In this document: piece by piece, positions 24,820-34,091 of the stretch
Numbering within the stretch: the first letter of the stretch is position 1
Layout of the letters: each line of letters starts with the position of its first letter
NCBI GenBank assembly: GCA_035542575.1
Contig: DATKLE010000037.1
Coordinates: 1-64,000, forward strand
DNA from: JAIQET01 sp035542575
GTDB taxonomy: Bacteria > Acidobacteriota > Terriglobia > Terriglobales > Acidobacteriaceae
Reading direction: 5' to 3'
Length of the DNA stretch: 64,000 nt
Made by a program: the position numbers and the translations under genes
Notes under the pieces: model-generated
The model's input: the letters and a program-made list of their open reading frames with translations, nothing else
Told to the model about the DNA's origin: nothing
Databases searched by the model: none

Positions 24820-25299
24820 CTAACCGCCGGCACGGGCCTCCGCCGGCCTCTCCCGGCGCGCCTGTTGCTCATAGCCCTCGGCGGCGTAGCACAGCGCATG
24901 ATCGAAGAACTGGTCGAGCAATCGCAGCAATTCCATCTCCCCATACAGCTCCACCGGGCTGCGCAGGAATCCTTGCCGCTGCAGGAAATCCCAGAGGTGC
25001 TCCTTGGTCAGCACGATGGACCAGGAGAAATCGGCCAGCGAGACTCCTTGGGCAGCGCGACGGGCCCCCAATTCAAGGTAGCGCAGTTCGATGTCGGTTT
25101 CGGTCTTGCTCAGCAGCCACTCGCTCAGGTGTTGCAGGATCTCGTATGTCCGGTCGCGCAACTCCTCCACGGGCACCTTCTGCATGTCGCTGGTGCGCCG
25201 CGAGGTGCGAAGCTTTCGCATTAGGCCGTCCGCCAGTTCTTCCGAATGGTTTTCAATCAGTCGCACTAAACGTAGCGCAATCAATCCACCCTCCCCCAT
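24820..25299 (-). CDS. RsbRD N-terminal-like helical sensor protein
   Basis: This 159-residue all-helical protein is unrecognised at high confidence, but it resembles the RsbRD N-terminal (globin-like sensor) domain: LIENHSEELADGLMRKL, ELRDRTYEILQHLSEWLL, RYLELGARRAAQGVSLADF, SWSIVLTKEHLWDFLQRQGF and a final helix with FFDHALCYAAEGYEQQ. No STAS or GGDEF partner domain is attached. The ATG at 25299 lacks a clear ribosome-binding site. A perfect palindrome overlaps its likely promoter about 45 bp upstream. If the family call is right it would feed a stressosome-type signalling route. Confidence 0.6.
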   Translation of the reverse strand: MGEGGLIALRLVRLIENHSEELADGLMRKLRTSRRTSDMQKVPVEELRDRTYEILQHLSEWLLSKTETDIELRYLELGARRAAQGVSLADFSWSIVLTKEHLWDFLQRQGFLRSPVELYGEMELLRLLDQFFDHALCYAAEGYEQQARRERPAEARAGG

Positions 25300-25341
25300 T
25301 ATTTCGATGCCTTGCCCGCCCCGCAGGATGCAGCCGTTATA

Positions 25342-25361
25342 TATCGTGTCACGATATTATA
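25342..25361 (-). promoter_or_regulatory. Palindromic operator overlapping a -10 element
   Basis: TATCGTG-T-CACGATA (25342-25356) is a perfect 7-bp-arm palindrome. On the minus strand it directly follows TATAAT (25361-25356), so the predicted transcription start for the gene at 24820-25299 lies inside it. The remaining part of the 301-bp gap (25300-25600) shows no gene. Confidence 0.55.
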
Positions 25362-25600
25362 TGCTCACTGAGTTTGCCTGAGAACCCACGGTGTCAACAA
25401 GAACCCGGAACGACAGGCCTGGCGGTGCCCCGCCGCACCCGCAGATGGGAAAGACCCTTTGCGGGCCAGGGCCGCCCCACGGGGAGGAAAGGCGGGTGTC
25501 GCCGGTTTGTCAAAAGCTCGTAAGCCTTGTCGTCACAGCATCTTTTGGGGGACAATCTTCATCATAGAGAACAGCGGCATTTCTCAGGAGACTCTGCCTA

Positions 25601-27619
25601 ATGGCTTTTCAACCGTGGCGCCTGTGTCGGGCTCTCACCGGCTCTGTTGCCCTGCTATTGCTCTTGGTCATCGCACCCCCCAGCCAGGCAGCGGAAAAAC
25701 CGCGCCTGCGGGTGGATGATTACCAGATTGACGCCGAACTCACCCCGCATACCCACCGCATCGCAGCCACCGCCAAGGTGAAGTTCACCGCGCTGGAGGA
25801 CTTGAACGTCGCCACGTTTGAGTTGAACAACGCCATGCGGGTGAACAAAGTCCTCGATGCCGCGGGCAAACCACTCAGCGCCGAGCGCGTGACCCAGGAC
25901 TTTACTGTACGCGTGCAATTGCCCAACGGTCTTCCCAAGGATAGTTCGACCACGCTTACGTTCGACTACGAGGGCATCCTTGATTCGGCGGAGGACAGCC
26001 CGGTGCAGGGGCTCAAGCTGGCATCGGTGAACGACGACACCAGCTACCTGCTGTACGCCGGACGATGGTTCCCGGTGAACGGCTATGGATTGAACCGCTT
26101 CACCGCCACGATCAATGTCACGGTCCCGGCGCATATGGTGGTGATCGGCAGCGGGAAGCAAACCGTGGCCGATGTTCCGCCCAAGAAAGGGGTTGCCGGG
26201 GGACTGCCGCTGAAGACCTACACCTTCGTATGGGACAAGCCCAGCTTCCCGGGAACGATTGTGGCTGGCCAGTTCCAGGAGTTCAAGAGTGATGAGGCCG
26301 GGCTTGACCTGCACGTTTTTTTCAAGCCGGTCCATCAGAACCAGGGTGCGACTTACGCGGAAACGGCAGTCAAGGAGTTTACCTATTACGTCACTCTGTA
26401 CGGGCCGGCGCCGTCCACTACACTGAGAGTTGTCGAGATTCCGGATGACACGGTTCCCACAGCGTGGGCGCCCGAGATGGCCGCGCTTGCCAGTCGCGGC
26501 ATCACCGACAAAATCAACTACAGGCTGCTGGCCAATACCATCGCCCACCAGTGGTGGGGCGCCTCCGTGAGTCCGGATTCCCGGGACGACTGGTGGCTGG
26601 AGGACGGGTTCGCCCGCTACTCCGAGGCTCTCTACGTCGAGAATGCCGCCGGACCCGCCGGTCTGGAAGAAGCCGTTAAGGACATGTCGGTGGGCGCGTT
26701 GGCGTACGACACCGTGCCCCTGTCCAGCGCGGGAAAGCTCGATTTGTTCTCACCCGAGTTCCAATCGCTGGTCACCGACAAGGGGGCCATGATCCTGCAC
26801 ATGCTGCGCTGGGTGATGGGCGAGCAGAAATTCAACACGACTATGCGCGCCTTTGCCGCTAAGTATGCAGGCAAGTCGGCGTCGGTCAACGATTTTCAGG
26901 CTCTGGCGGAGCAGAATTACGGCGACAAGCTGACGTGGTTTTTCACGCAGTGGCTGGATTCCACCGGGGCGCCGGAGTTCAAGACCAAGTACACGGTGTA
27001 TCGCCTGGGCAGCGGCAAGGGGTTTCGGGTGGTCGGCCAGATCGCGCAGGATCTCGATCTGTTCCGCATGCCGGTGGAATTGAAAATTGATACGGACGGC
27101 AAGACCGAGGAAAAGCGCATTGACGTGGTGGGCACGGATTCTCCGTTTTCGGTCGAAACCTTCGGCCGGCCACGGCGCATCGTCATCGATCCGGACAACC
27201 GGGTGCTGAAGAACTCAACCGAGATCAAACTGCGCGCTTCCATCATGCGCGGGCAGGCGCTGGTGCAGCAGGGTGACTTGGCGGGGGCGCTGAGCGAGTT
27301 CAACAAGGCGCTTGAGGTCAACAAGAACAGCTCGCTGGCCCACTATCGCGTCGCCGAGGTGTTCTATCTGCAGCACAACTATCAGGCGGCTGCGAACGCC
27401 TACCGCTCCTCGCTCAATGGGGACGGAGATCCGCGCTGGACGGAAGTCTGGTGCCACATCCAGCTCGGCAAGATTTTCGACATCACCGGACAGCGCGAGC
27501 GCGCTACCAATGAATACCGGCAAGCGCTGCAGACCAACGACAACACCCAGGGCGCGCTAGACGAAGCCCGCAAGTACCTGCAGAAGCCGTTTGAGCAGGC
27601 AAAGAACAGCGGAGGGTAA
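25601..27619 (+). CDS. Exported M1 peptidase-like protein with degenerate active site and C-terminal TPRs
   Basis: The product has 672 residues with a signal peptide ending near SQAAEK. An M1-type N-terminal beta domain (about 35-235) is followed by a thermolysin-like domain. The zinc motif HExxH is replaced by NTIAH (312-316). The third zinc ligand, 19 residues after the last His, is Asp335 in LEDGFARYSE rather than Glu, and no GAMEN exopeptidase motif is seen. The surrounding HQWWG and WWLEDGFA are otherwise conserved. The last 120 residues are TPR repeats (RASIMRGQALVQQGDLAGAL onwards). It is probably a non-catalytic periplasmic binding or scaffolding protein. The fold assignment is firm, the role unknown. 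Confidence 0.85.
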   Translation: MAFQPWRLCRALTGSVALLLLLVIAPPSQAAEKPRLRVDDYQIDAELTPHTHRIAATAKVKFTALEDLNVATFELNNAMRVNKVLDAAGKPLSAERVTQDFTVRVQLPNGLPKDSSTTLTFDYEGILDSAEDSPVQGLKLASVNDDTSYLLYAGRWFPVNGYGLNRFTATINVTVPAHMVVIGSGKQTVADVPPKKGVAGGLPLKTYTFVWDKPSFPGTIVAGQFQEFKSDEAGLDLHVFFKPVHQNQGATYAETAVKEFTYYVTLYGPAPSTTLRVVEIPDDTVPTAWAPEMAALASRGITDKINYRLLANTIAHQWWGASVSPDSRDDWWLEDGFARYSEALYVENAAGPAGLEEAVKDMSVGALAYDTVPLSSAGKLDLFSPEFQSLVTDKGAMILHMLRWVMGEQKFNTTMRAFAAKYAGKSASVNDFQALAEQNYGDKLTWFFTQWLDSTGAPEFKTKYTVYRLGSGKGFRVVGQIAQDLDLFRMPVELKIDTDGKTEEKRIDVVGTDSPFSVETFGRPRRIVIDPDNRVLKNSTEIKLRASIMRGQALVQQGDLAGALSEFNKALEVNKNSSLAHYRVAEVFYLQHNYQAAANAYRSSLNGDGDPRWTEVWCHIQLGKIFDITGQRERATNEYRQALQTNDNTQGALDEARKYLQKPFEQAKNSGG

Positions 27620-27706
27620 GCCGCCGGCAGGCGACAGCCCAGCGGGTTGACCAGCCCGCATCCCTGCACAATTGACGCGTGGCTGGCGTTCTCAAGTCAC
27701 AAGCCG

Positions 27707-28153
27707 TCATCGAGTCTCTGCGGCTTTGGGCTCCTGGTCCGCTTTGACCGCCAACGTGACCATGGCTTTGGACACCAGACATTGCTTGCCATCCTTCGTC
27801 GCCAAGATCTCAGACTCGACGATGACCAGGGTCCTGCCAGCGCGCAACACTCTGGCGCGGCAACGCAAACCGTCGGCCACTGCAGGGCGGAGGAAATTGA
27901 TCTTGAACTCGACGGTCAGGACATCCTGGTCGAGCCCCACGACGCTGCGCGCGGCGCATCCGGCGGCGTGATCGGCCATGGTGGCCATGACTCCGGCATG
28001 GATCAAGCCATGCTGCTGCTGATGGCGGGCGTTGGGGACCAGGGTGATTTCACAGGCGCCTTCCTCGACCACTGCCAGCTGCATGCCCAGATCACGGACG
28101 AAATTGGCGCTGTCGAAGATTTGCCGGACACGATTCTCCCGCAGGGCATCCAT
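27707..28153 (-). CDS. PaaI-family hotdog thioesterase
   Basis: This 148-residue hotdog-fold protein of the PaaI/YigI type hydrolyses acyl-CoA or aryl-CoA thioesters. The active-site helix region HQQQHGLIHAGVMATMADHA gives the HGGxxxxLxD-like motif, with VEFKINFLRPAVADGLRCRA and VIVESEILA strands after it. It lies 11 bp downstream of the fabH-like gene on the same strand, so the two are probably co-transcribed and may both handle acyl thioesters. Confidence 0.85.
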   Translation of the reverse strand: MDALRENRVRQIFDSANFVRDLGMQLAVVEEGACEITLVPNARHQQQHGLIHAGVMATMADHAAGCAARSVVGLDQDVLTVEFKINFLRPAVADGLRCRARVLRAGRTLVIVESEILATKDGKQCLVSKAMVTLAVKADQEPKAAETR

Positions 28154-28164
28154 AAGATCGGGGG

Positions 28165-29151
28165 TCAGTACGCCCAGCGCAGGAGGGCTGCGGCCACGGT
28201 GAATCCCGCGCCCACGGAAGCCAGCATGACCAGGTCACCCTTCTTCAGCTTGCCCTCTTCCCGGGCGGTCTGCATGGCGAGCGGGATGGTTGCCGCCGTG
28301 GTATTACCGTAGCGGTCTATGTTGATGATCACACTCCCGGCGTTCAACCCCAGCCGATCGGCGGTTGCGGTGATGATCCGTTTGTTGGCCTGATGAGGGA
28401 TGAAGGCGCGAATGTCACTGCCCTTCAGCCCGTTGCGTTGTAGCAGCTTTTCGCACAGCTCAGTCTGCTTGCGCACGGCAAACTTGAAGACCGCCTGACC
28501 ATCCTGATGCACATAGTGCATCTTCTTTTCGACGGTGTCGTGGGTCGAAGGATTCCGGCTGCCTCCGCCGGGCATATAAAGGGCGCAGCCACCCGAGCCG
28601 TCCACCTCGTGGAGATAGTCGATTAGTCCGAACGCCTCGTCCTCAGCAGGTTCGAGGATGACTGCACCCGCGCCGTCACCGAAAATCACGCAAGTGGCGC
28701 GGTCGGTGTAGTCAATGATGGACGACATCACATCGGCGCCGATTACCATGACTTTCTTGTGAGCGCCGGTCGCGATGAACTGTGCCCCCGACTGCAACGC
28801 ATACACAAAGGCCGAACAGGCGGCGGAAAGATCGAATCCCCAAACATTCTTTGCGCCCAGCTTGTGCTGCACCAGGCAGGCCGTGGAAGGAAAGAACATG
28901 TCGGGAGTAACCGTGGCAACGATGATGGCTTCTACATCATCAGGAACCAGGCCGCGCTCCGCCAGCGCCCTCCTGGCGGCCTCGGTAGCCAGGTCGCTGG
29001 TGGCCACACCCTTGTCCACGATGTGCCGCTCACGAATGCCGGTGCGTTCCTGAATCCACTGGTCTGTGGTCTCGACCATCTTTTCCAGGTCGGCATTGGT
29101 CAACAACCGAGGTGGAACATAGGTCCCCAAAGCGCTGATCTTGACGCGCAT
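28165..29151 (-). CDS. fabH: 3-oxoacyl-ACP synthase III (FabH)
   Basis: FabH starts fatty acid synthesis by condensing acetyl-CoA with malonyl-ACP. From ATG 29151 the protein has 328 residues, the usual length. A longer in-frame extension (to 29340) runs through the SRP RNA side of the gap and is not real. The catalytic triad is C112 (LSAACSAFVY), H253 (FIPHQANKRI) and N283 (YGNTTAATIP). YVPPRLLTNADLEKMV and QWIQERTGIRER mark the N-terminus. The downstream PaaI thioesterase is 11 bp away. The gene is not in a larger fab cluster, so it might be a specialised acyl starter enzyme. Confidence 0.92.
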   Translation of the reverse strand: MRVKISALGTYVPPRLLTNADLEKMVETTDQWIQERTGIRERHIVDKGVATSDLATEAARRALAERGLVPDDVEAIIVATVTPDMFFPSTACLVQHKLGAKNVWGFDLSAACSAFVYALQSGAQFIATGAHKKVMVIGADVMSSIIDYTDRATCVIFGDGAGAVILEPAEDEAFGLIDYLHEVDGSGGCALYMPGGGSRNPSTHDTVEKKMHYVHQDGQAVFKFAVRKQTELCEKLLQRNGLKGSDIRAFIPHQANKRIITATADRLGLNAGSVIINIDRYGNTTAATIPLAMQTAREEGKLKKGDLVMLASVGAGFTVAAALLRWAY

Positions 29152-29243
29152 AGGCTCACTCAAGGATGTCTCCTGGATAAACTCAGTATTTTGCAGGATT
29201 GGAAGGAGAAAGTCTAACGCTGGAGCATGGACCCTGCCACTGC

Positions 29244-29296
29244 TCGCAGGATCCCTCTCGCGGCTGAACGCCGCGCTCGGGATGACGCCATCCAAA
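29244..29296. repeat. Dispersed 'GATCCCTC...CTCGGGATGA' repeat, copy 2
   Basis: GCAGGATCCCTCTCGCGGCT...CGCGCTCGGGATGACGCCATCC matches the copy at 14592-14640 along its length. It lies between fabH and the SRP RNA gene. Confidence 0.6.
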
Positions 29297-29322
29297 CAAT
29301 TGCGAGGACAATTCGGAAAAGC

Positions 29323-29423
29323 CAGGCACCGGAAACCCACTGCACACGCAAGAGCCCGTTACCGTTGCTTCCTTCCGGACCTGGCGGGGTTGGCGGGAAG
29401 ACGTCGCGCGGGACCGATGCCTG
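29323..29423 (-). ncRNA. ffs: Small SRP RNA (4.5S type)
   Basis: The minus strand carries the conserved SRP domain core CAGGTCCGGAAGGAAGCA, with the GGAA tetraloop that Ffh binds, around 29364-29383. The predicted ends pair: CAGGCATCGG at the 5' end (29423-29414) with CCGGTGCCTG at the 3' end (29332-29323), ten base pairs with one G-U. The length of about 101 nt fits the small bacterial form. A -10 TAGAAT (29436-29431) ends 7 nt before the 5' end. A T-rich run follows the 3' end. FtsY, its receptor partner, is encoded at 42469. Confidence 0.9.
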
Positions 29424-29525
29424 ACGATTGATTCTAGCATCCTGGCGACGGGGGCAGCCGGCGCTACGAAAACCCTGTGTGCCACGATGGTCTCTTCCCT
29501 TCTGCGGAGGAATCACGAACAATAG

Positions 29526-31721
29526 ATGCTTGCAATGTCTGTGAGCAATCCAGCTTTCGCGGCGTCCTCACTCAACGCTGCTATTCAGCGTTACTTTGAG
29601 GTTGCCCTCTACCTGCTGGTTCTCACCGGCTTCGGAACCCTGGCTTCTACCGGCGGCCTGGATTTGCTCACGGTCGTGCTGGTCGGGGCTGCGCTGCTGT
29701 TGCGCGGACTCGTATTGGCCGGACGCCGGTCTCTCATCATCCCGGAACGCTGGACCAACGTCCTCACGCTGGGCTACGTCGTTTTCTATCTGGCGGACTA
29801 TTTCCTCATTTCAGGAGCGTTTCTCCACAGCACCGTCCACCTGGTGCTTTTTGTCATGGTGGTGCGGTTGTTCTCGGCGCGACGCGACCGTGACAACTAT
29901 TTCCTGGCGGTCATCTCCTTTGTGATGGTGCTGGCGGCAGCCATCCTGACCGTGGACAGCATCTTCCTGCTGGCATTTGCCGGGTTCATGCTTATGGCGG
30001 TGGCCACGTTCATCCTGATGGAGATGAGGCGTGCTTCCGCCAAGGCGACTGTGCACGCCAGGGAATCGAGCGATACCCTGGCGCACCGCCACATGGCTTT
30101 TTCCCTGGCCGGTGCAGCGCCTCTGCTGATGGCGCTCATCCTGCTGGGGGCTGCCGTCATCTTCTTTATCCTGCCACGCATCTCGGCCGGCTATTTCAGT
30201 GCCTATGCTCCCGGCGGAGAGCTGACAACCGGCTTCAGCGACCGGGTGCAACTGGGAAGCATCGGGCAGATTCAACAATCCCGCTCGGTGGTCATGCATA
30301 TCCAGATTGATGGCGATCAGAGCGGGAATTTCGACCTGAAATGGCGGGGCGTGACCCTCAGCGCGTTTGACGGCCGGACGTGGTCCAATCCCCCGGAGAA
30401 GTCCCCCATTCGTCCTGGGGCAGACGGTAGCTTTTCCCTTCCACTGCCACAGACGGCGCCACCGTCAAACCGGGCAGCAAGGACCGTCCGCCCCATCCAC
30501 TATCGCGTGCTCATGGAACCGGTGGGCGCAAACGTGTTCTTCCTTGCGCCCACTCCCCGGTTGTTGGAGGGAAATTACCGTCTGATCGCGGTCGATGGCG
30601 GGGACGGTGTCTTTGACCTCGATCCCGAGCGCCCCGTCACTCGCTATGAGGCTTCCTCCCTTTTGCCTCAGCCCAGGGCCGGCGATCTGCGCGCGGCCGT
30701 CGGAACTTACCCGAGGGAGGTTGCGGCGAACTATCTGCAACTGCCGAGGCTCGACCCACGCATCCCGAGCCTGGCACAGCAGATCACCGCATCTGCCGGC
30801 AATAACTACGATAAAGCGGTGGCCATCGAGAGTTACCTGCGCACGAAGTTCGGCTACACGCTGCGGCTTCCGCAGGTGGTCCCGAGCGACCCGCTGGCCA
30901 ACTTCCTCTTTGAGCGCCGGCGGGGACACTGCGAATACTTTGCAGCTTCCATGGCGGTAATGCTTCGGACGCTGGGGATTCCGTCGCGGGTGGTGAATGG
31001 GTTCCGCACCGGCGAGTTCAACGACTTGACCTCGCAATACCTGGTGCGTGCGAGCAACGCGCATTCCTGGGTGGAAGCCTATTTCCCAGGGCAGGGATGG
31101 GTCAGCTTTGATCCGACTCCGGCAGGGTTGGAACCGGTCCGCACCGGCTGGAGTCGGCTCGCGTTGTATTTGGACGCGATGGCATCGTTCTGGCGGGAGT
31201 GGGTGGTCAATTACGACCCCATGCACCAGCGGAGCTTGGGCGAGGGCGTGACTCAACGCAGCCGGCAGATAGCCTACGGGCTGCGGAAATGGTTTCGCCA
31301 CCAGTACCACGCCTTATTGGGTGCGGCTCGGCAGGCACAGGATACGATGGCCGGTTCGCCGGTGCGCTGGAGTGTGGGTGCAGTATTGGCAACCAGTCTG
31401 CTAGTGCTGCTGGCGAATGCCCGCCGGTTGTGGAATGCGTGGCGGCGGCAGCGGCTGGCAGCGCGTCCGGACAAGGCCCCGCGATTGGCTGCAACTATCT
31501 GGTATGAACGGATGACGCGCAGGGTGGCCCGGCTGGGCTGGCACAAATCCCCCGCGCAGACCCCGGCGGAATTCGTCACCTGTATTGACAACGACCGGGT
31601 GCGTGAGAGGGTGGCGCAGTTTACCCGGCACTACGAACACGCGCGCTTCGGGAACTCGGCCGAAGACGCGTCCCGCCTGCCGGAATTGTTTGAGGAGATT
31701 GCCACCGCGAACCGGAAGTGA
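29526..31721 (+). CDS. TgpA-like membrane transglutaminase-domain protein
   Basis: This 731-residue inner-membrane protein has five to six N-terminal helices (DUF3488-type, about 20-215), a periplasmic region holding a transglutaminase-like cysteine peptidase core, one more membrane helix near 620, and a C-terminal DUF4129-like tail. The catalytic triad is visible: Cys in RRGHCEYFAASM, His in ASNAHSWVEAYF and Asp in VSFDPTPAG. Relatives are often clustered with a MoxR ATPase and a DUF58 protein; those are not present here. The start is ATG 29526 or 29535; GGAGG lies at 29505. The substrate is unknown. Confidence 0.88.
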   Translation: MLAMSVSNPAFAASSLNAAIQRYFEVALYLLVLTGFGTLASTGGLDLLTVVLVGAALLLRGLVLAGRRSLIIPERWTNVLTLGYVVFYLADYFLISGAFLHSTVHLVLFVMVVRLFSARRDRDNYFLAVISFVMVLAAAILTVDSIFLLAFAGFMLMAVATFILMEMRRASAKATVHARESSDTLAHRHMAFSLAGAAPLLMALILLGAAVIFFILPRISAGYFSAYAPGGELTTGFSDRVQLGSIGQIQQSRSVVMHIQIDGDQSGNFDLKWRGVTLSAFDGRTWSNPPEKSPIRPGADGSFSLPLPQTAPPSNRAARTVRPIHYRVLMEPVGANVFFLAPTPRLLEGNYRLIAVDGGDGVFDLDPERPVTRYEASSLLPQPRAGDLRAAVGTYPREVAANYLQLPRLDPRIPSLAQQITASAGNNYDKAVAIESYLRTKFGYTLRLPQVVPSDPLANFLFERRRGHCEYFAASMAVMLRTLGIPSRVVNGFRTGEFNDLTSQYLVRASNAHSWVEAYFPGQGWVSFDPTPAGLEPVRTGWSRLALYLDAMASFWREWVVNYDPMHQRSLGEGVTQRSRQIAYGLRKWFRHQYHALLGAARQAQDTMAGSPVRWSVGAVLATSLLVLLANARRLWNAWRRQRLAARPDKAPRLAATIWYERMTRRVARLGWHKSPAQTPAEFVTCIDNDRVRERVAQFTRHYEHARFGNSAEDASRLPELFEEIATANRK

Positions 31722-31744
31722 AATCGCGGTTTCAGCCCGCTCTT

Positions 31745-32380
31745 CTAGAAGTGCCAGACCACCCCGCCGCCGACAAAGAAATTGTGCTGGCGGGTCTTGC
31801 CGGTGTCCACGTTCAGCTGCGGAACTCCCGAGTCGAAATCGCGGAATTCCCCGCGCAAACTGAACTTGTCAGTGAGCTTGACGTCAAGGCCGCCACCCAT
31901 CTCAAAGACTCCTGTTGTCGTGCCGATCTTGCCGGGGTTGGAGCCGAAAAAAACCAAGTTGGAGCTCTCATGAAAATGCCCGAAACCGCCGCCAAAACTT
32001 ACCCAGGGGGAGACGTGGGTGCTGGCGAACACGTTGACTCTCGCAGCAGGCGTGACGAAAAAGGAGGAGTAGCTCTCGGGAATGACGTTCATGCCAAAAT
32101 TCAGATCTTCGTCAGGATTGAAGACGAATGGGACTTCAAAGGTGAGGGTCACGAGGCTGTCTTCGTTTCCCAGAACCCTCCGCCCGTAGGTGGCCTCCAG
32201 ACTCAGGCCATTGCCAAAGTGGATCTCGTTGTCGAAGAAGGTCGCTCCCGGTACTCCCTGGTTACTGATGAAGGTGCGGCCAATCGAACCTGAGATCTCA
32301 TTTTTCGACTGAGCGGAAGCGCCTGCCGCCAAGACCATTGCGGCCAGCACGACCGCGCCCGCGAAACGTTGCAGCGCCAT
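31745..32380 (-). CDS. Outer-membrane beta-barrel protein (8-strand, OmpX/OmpW-like)
   Basis: This 211-residue exported protein has a signal peptide (AGAVVLAAMVLAAGASAQ) and then alternating hydrophobic strands typical of a small barrel: EISGSIGRTF, GLSLEATYGRRV, VTPAARVNVFAS, PWVSFGGGFGHF, GVFEMGGGLDVKL, KFSLRGEFRDF and a C-terminal NFFVGGGVVWHF ending in Phe, the usual last barrel residue. GGGGGAGAG precedes the ATG. It is convergent with the transglutaminase gene. The precise function is unknown. Confidence 0.8.
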   Translation of the reverse strand: MALQRFAGAVVLAAMVLAAGASAQSKNEISGSIGRTFISNQGVPGATFFDNEIHFGNGLSLEATYGRRVLGNEDSLVTLTFEVPFVFNPDEDLNFGMNVIPESYSSFFVTPAARVNVFASTHVSPWVSFGGGFGHFHESSNLVFFGSNPGKIGTTTGVFEMGGGLDVKLTDKFSLRGEFRDFDSGVPQLNVDTGKTRQHNFFVGGGVVWHF

Positions 32381-32597
32381 CTCTCCCCCTTCGAACAGCG
32401 TGACCAGTAGCAGTAGGTTAGCATGAGGTTTACGGCATGATTCACCGGCGATGATGCCTGACTTGGTGCCACCCGTCGGTGGCCTTCAGTAACGGACCGA
32501 TCTGCCACATTCGCCGCGAAGGTTTGTTGTTCATGGGAAGCGGCTGGTTCAGCCCCCCTCGGGCCATCCGCGATGAATGATAAAATTAGAAGATTGC

Positions 32598-34085
32598 ATG
32601 CCTGATAAGACCCTCACTGTGCCCCTCGACGACGCCAACGCAGCCCCTGAGGTACCAAGCTTGCCACCTAAGGTTGGCTTCGTGAGCCTGGGATGTCCCA
32701 AGAACTTGGTGGACAGCGAAGTCATGATGGGGATGCTGGCGCAGGCAGGAGCGGAATTGATTCCGCGGGCCGAGGACGCCGACGTCATTGTCGTCAACAC
32801 CTGCTCCTTTATCGCCAGCGCGCAGCAGGAGTCGGTGAACACCATTCTGGAGATGGCCCGGCACAAGACTGCCGGCCGGGCACGCAAGCTGGTGGTAGCC
32901 GGTTGTTTGGTCGAGCGCTTCCGCGACGAGATTCGCAGGAACATTCCCGAGGTTGATGCCGTCGTCGGCACCGGCGAACTGGAAAACATTCTGACGGCAG
33001 CTGGAGTCGCTCCCCCACCCGCGGCGAGTTCTCCTTTCCGGATTCTGGGATCGCGTCCAGAGGGCGAGGCCCGCGCCGCTCAGGGCCGCTTCTCGCGGGC
33101 ATCCTGGGAGGGCGCGATTGCGGACTTGCCCAACTATCTGTACGACGAGGCCACGCCGCGTGTGCTGGCCACGCCGCCCTATACCGCCTACATCAAGATC
33201 GCCGAGGGCTGCGACCATCCCTGCAGCTTCTGCATCATCCCCCAGCTGCGCGGCCAGTTTCGCTCGCGCCGCTTCGAATCGGTGGTGGCCGAAGCTGAAC
33301 GCCTGGCGCGCTCCGGAGTACGCGAGATCACGCTCATTGGCCAGGACACCACCTGCTACGGCGAGGATTTCGATCTTAAGGACGGGCTGGCGCTGCTGCT
33401 GGAAAAGCTGGCCGGGATTGAGGAATTGCGGTGGATCCGTTTCCTGTATGCGTACCCCAACAAAATCACCGGACGGCTCCTGGAGACCATCGCAGCGCAC
33501 GAAAAAATCTGTTCTTACATGGATGTGCCGCTGCAGCACGCGTCGGCTGCTGTCTTGAAGCGTATGAAGCGCGGTGGGAGCGTCGAGGTCTTCCTGCGCT
33601 CCATCGAAAAGATGCGGCGGACCATTCCCGGCGTGACCCTGCGGACATCGTTTATCGTCGGCTTTCCCGGGGAGACCGAGCGGGAGTTTGAGGAGCTATG
33701 CGCGTTTGTCCGCGCGGCCCAATTCGACTGGATGGGTGCGTTCGGCTACTCCGACCAGGAAGGAGCCAGTGCCTTCTCGCTGGCAGACAAGCTACCCGCC
33801 CGTGAAATCGAGCGCCGGCGCAAGCACCTGATGCAGATCCAGCGCGGGATCAGCAGACGCAGGAAGAAAGCCCTGGTGGGCAAGGAATTCGATCTACTGC
33901 TGCATGGGACGTCGGAGGAGAGCGAGCTTCTACTGGAAGGACGCACGGCCATGCACGCACCCGAGATCGATGGCAAAGTCTATGTGAACGACGTCCCTGA
34001 CGGAGTCACGCCGCAGCCGGGCGAATTCTACCGTTGCCGCATCACCGAATCTCACGATTACGACCTGGTCGCAACGATCGTATAG
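32598..34085 (+). CDS. rimO: Ribosomal protein S12 methylthiotransferase RimO
   Basis: RimO methylthiolates the conserved Asp of ribosomal protein S12 using two 4Fe-4S clusters and SAM. Here it has 495 residues from ATG 32598; the frame continues upstream to 32577 without a better start. The N-terminal MTTase domain has VGFVSLGCPKNLVDSEVMMG, VVNTCSFI and VVAGCLVERF, which carry three cluster cysteines. The radical-SAM motif is AEGCDHPCSFCIIPQLRG. A TRAM domain forms the C-terminus. An insert of about 30 residues rich in Ala/Pro/Ser lies between the domains. YacG follows 6 bp after the stop. Confidence 0.95.
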   Translation: MPDKTLTVPLDDANAAPEVPSLPPKVGFVSLGCPKNLVDSEVMMGMLAQAGAELIPRAEDADVIVVNTCSFIASAQQESVNTILEMARHKTAGRARKLVVAGCLVERFRDEIRRNIPEVDAVVGTGELENILTAAGVAPPPAASSPFRILGSRPEGEARAAQGRFSRASWEGAIADLPNYLYDEATPRVLATPPYTAYIKIAEGCDHPCSFCIIPQLRGQFRSRRFESVVAEAERLARSGVREITLIGQDTTCYGEDFDLKDGLALLLEKLAGIEELRWIRFLYAYPNKITGRLLETIAAHEKICSYMDVPLQHASAAVLKRMKRGGSVEVFLRSIEKMRRTIPGVTLRTSFIVGFPGETEREFEELCAFVRAAQFDWMGAFGYSDQEGASAFSLADKLPAREIERRRKHLMQIQRGISRRRKKALVGKEFDLLLHGTSEESELLLEGRTAMHAPEIDGKVYVNDVPDGVTPQPGEFYRCRITESHDYDLVATIV

Positions 34086-34091
34086 AAATCC

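Noticed and set aside
29151..29340. N-terminal extension of fabH
   Set aside because: It crosses repeat DNA and reaches the edge of the SRP RNA gene; FabH homology begins at the ATG 29151.
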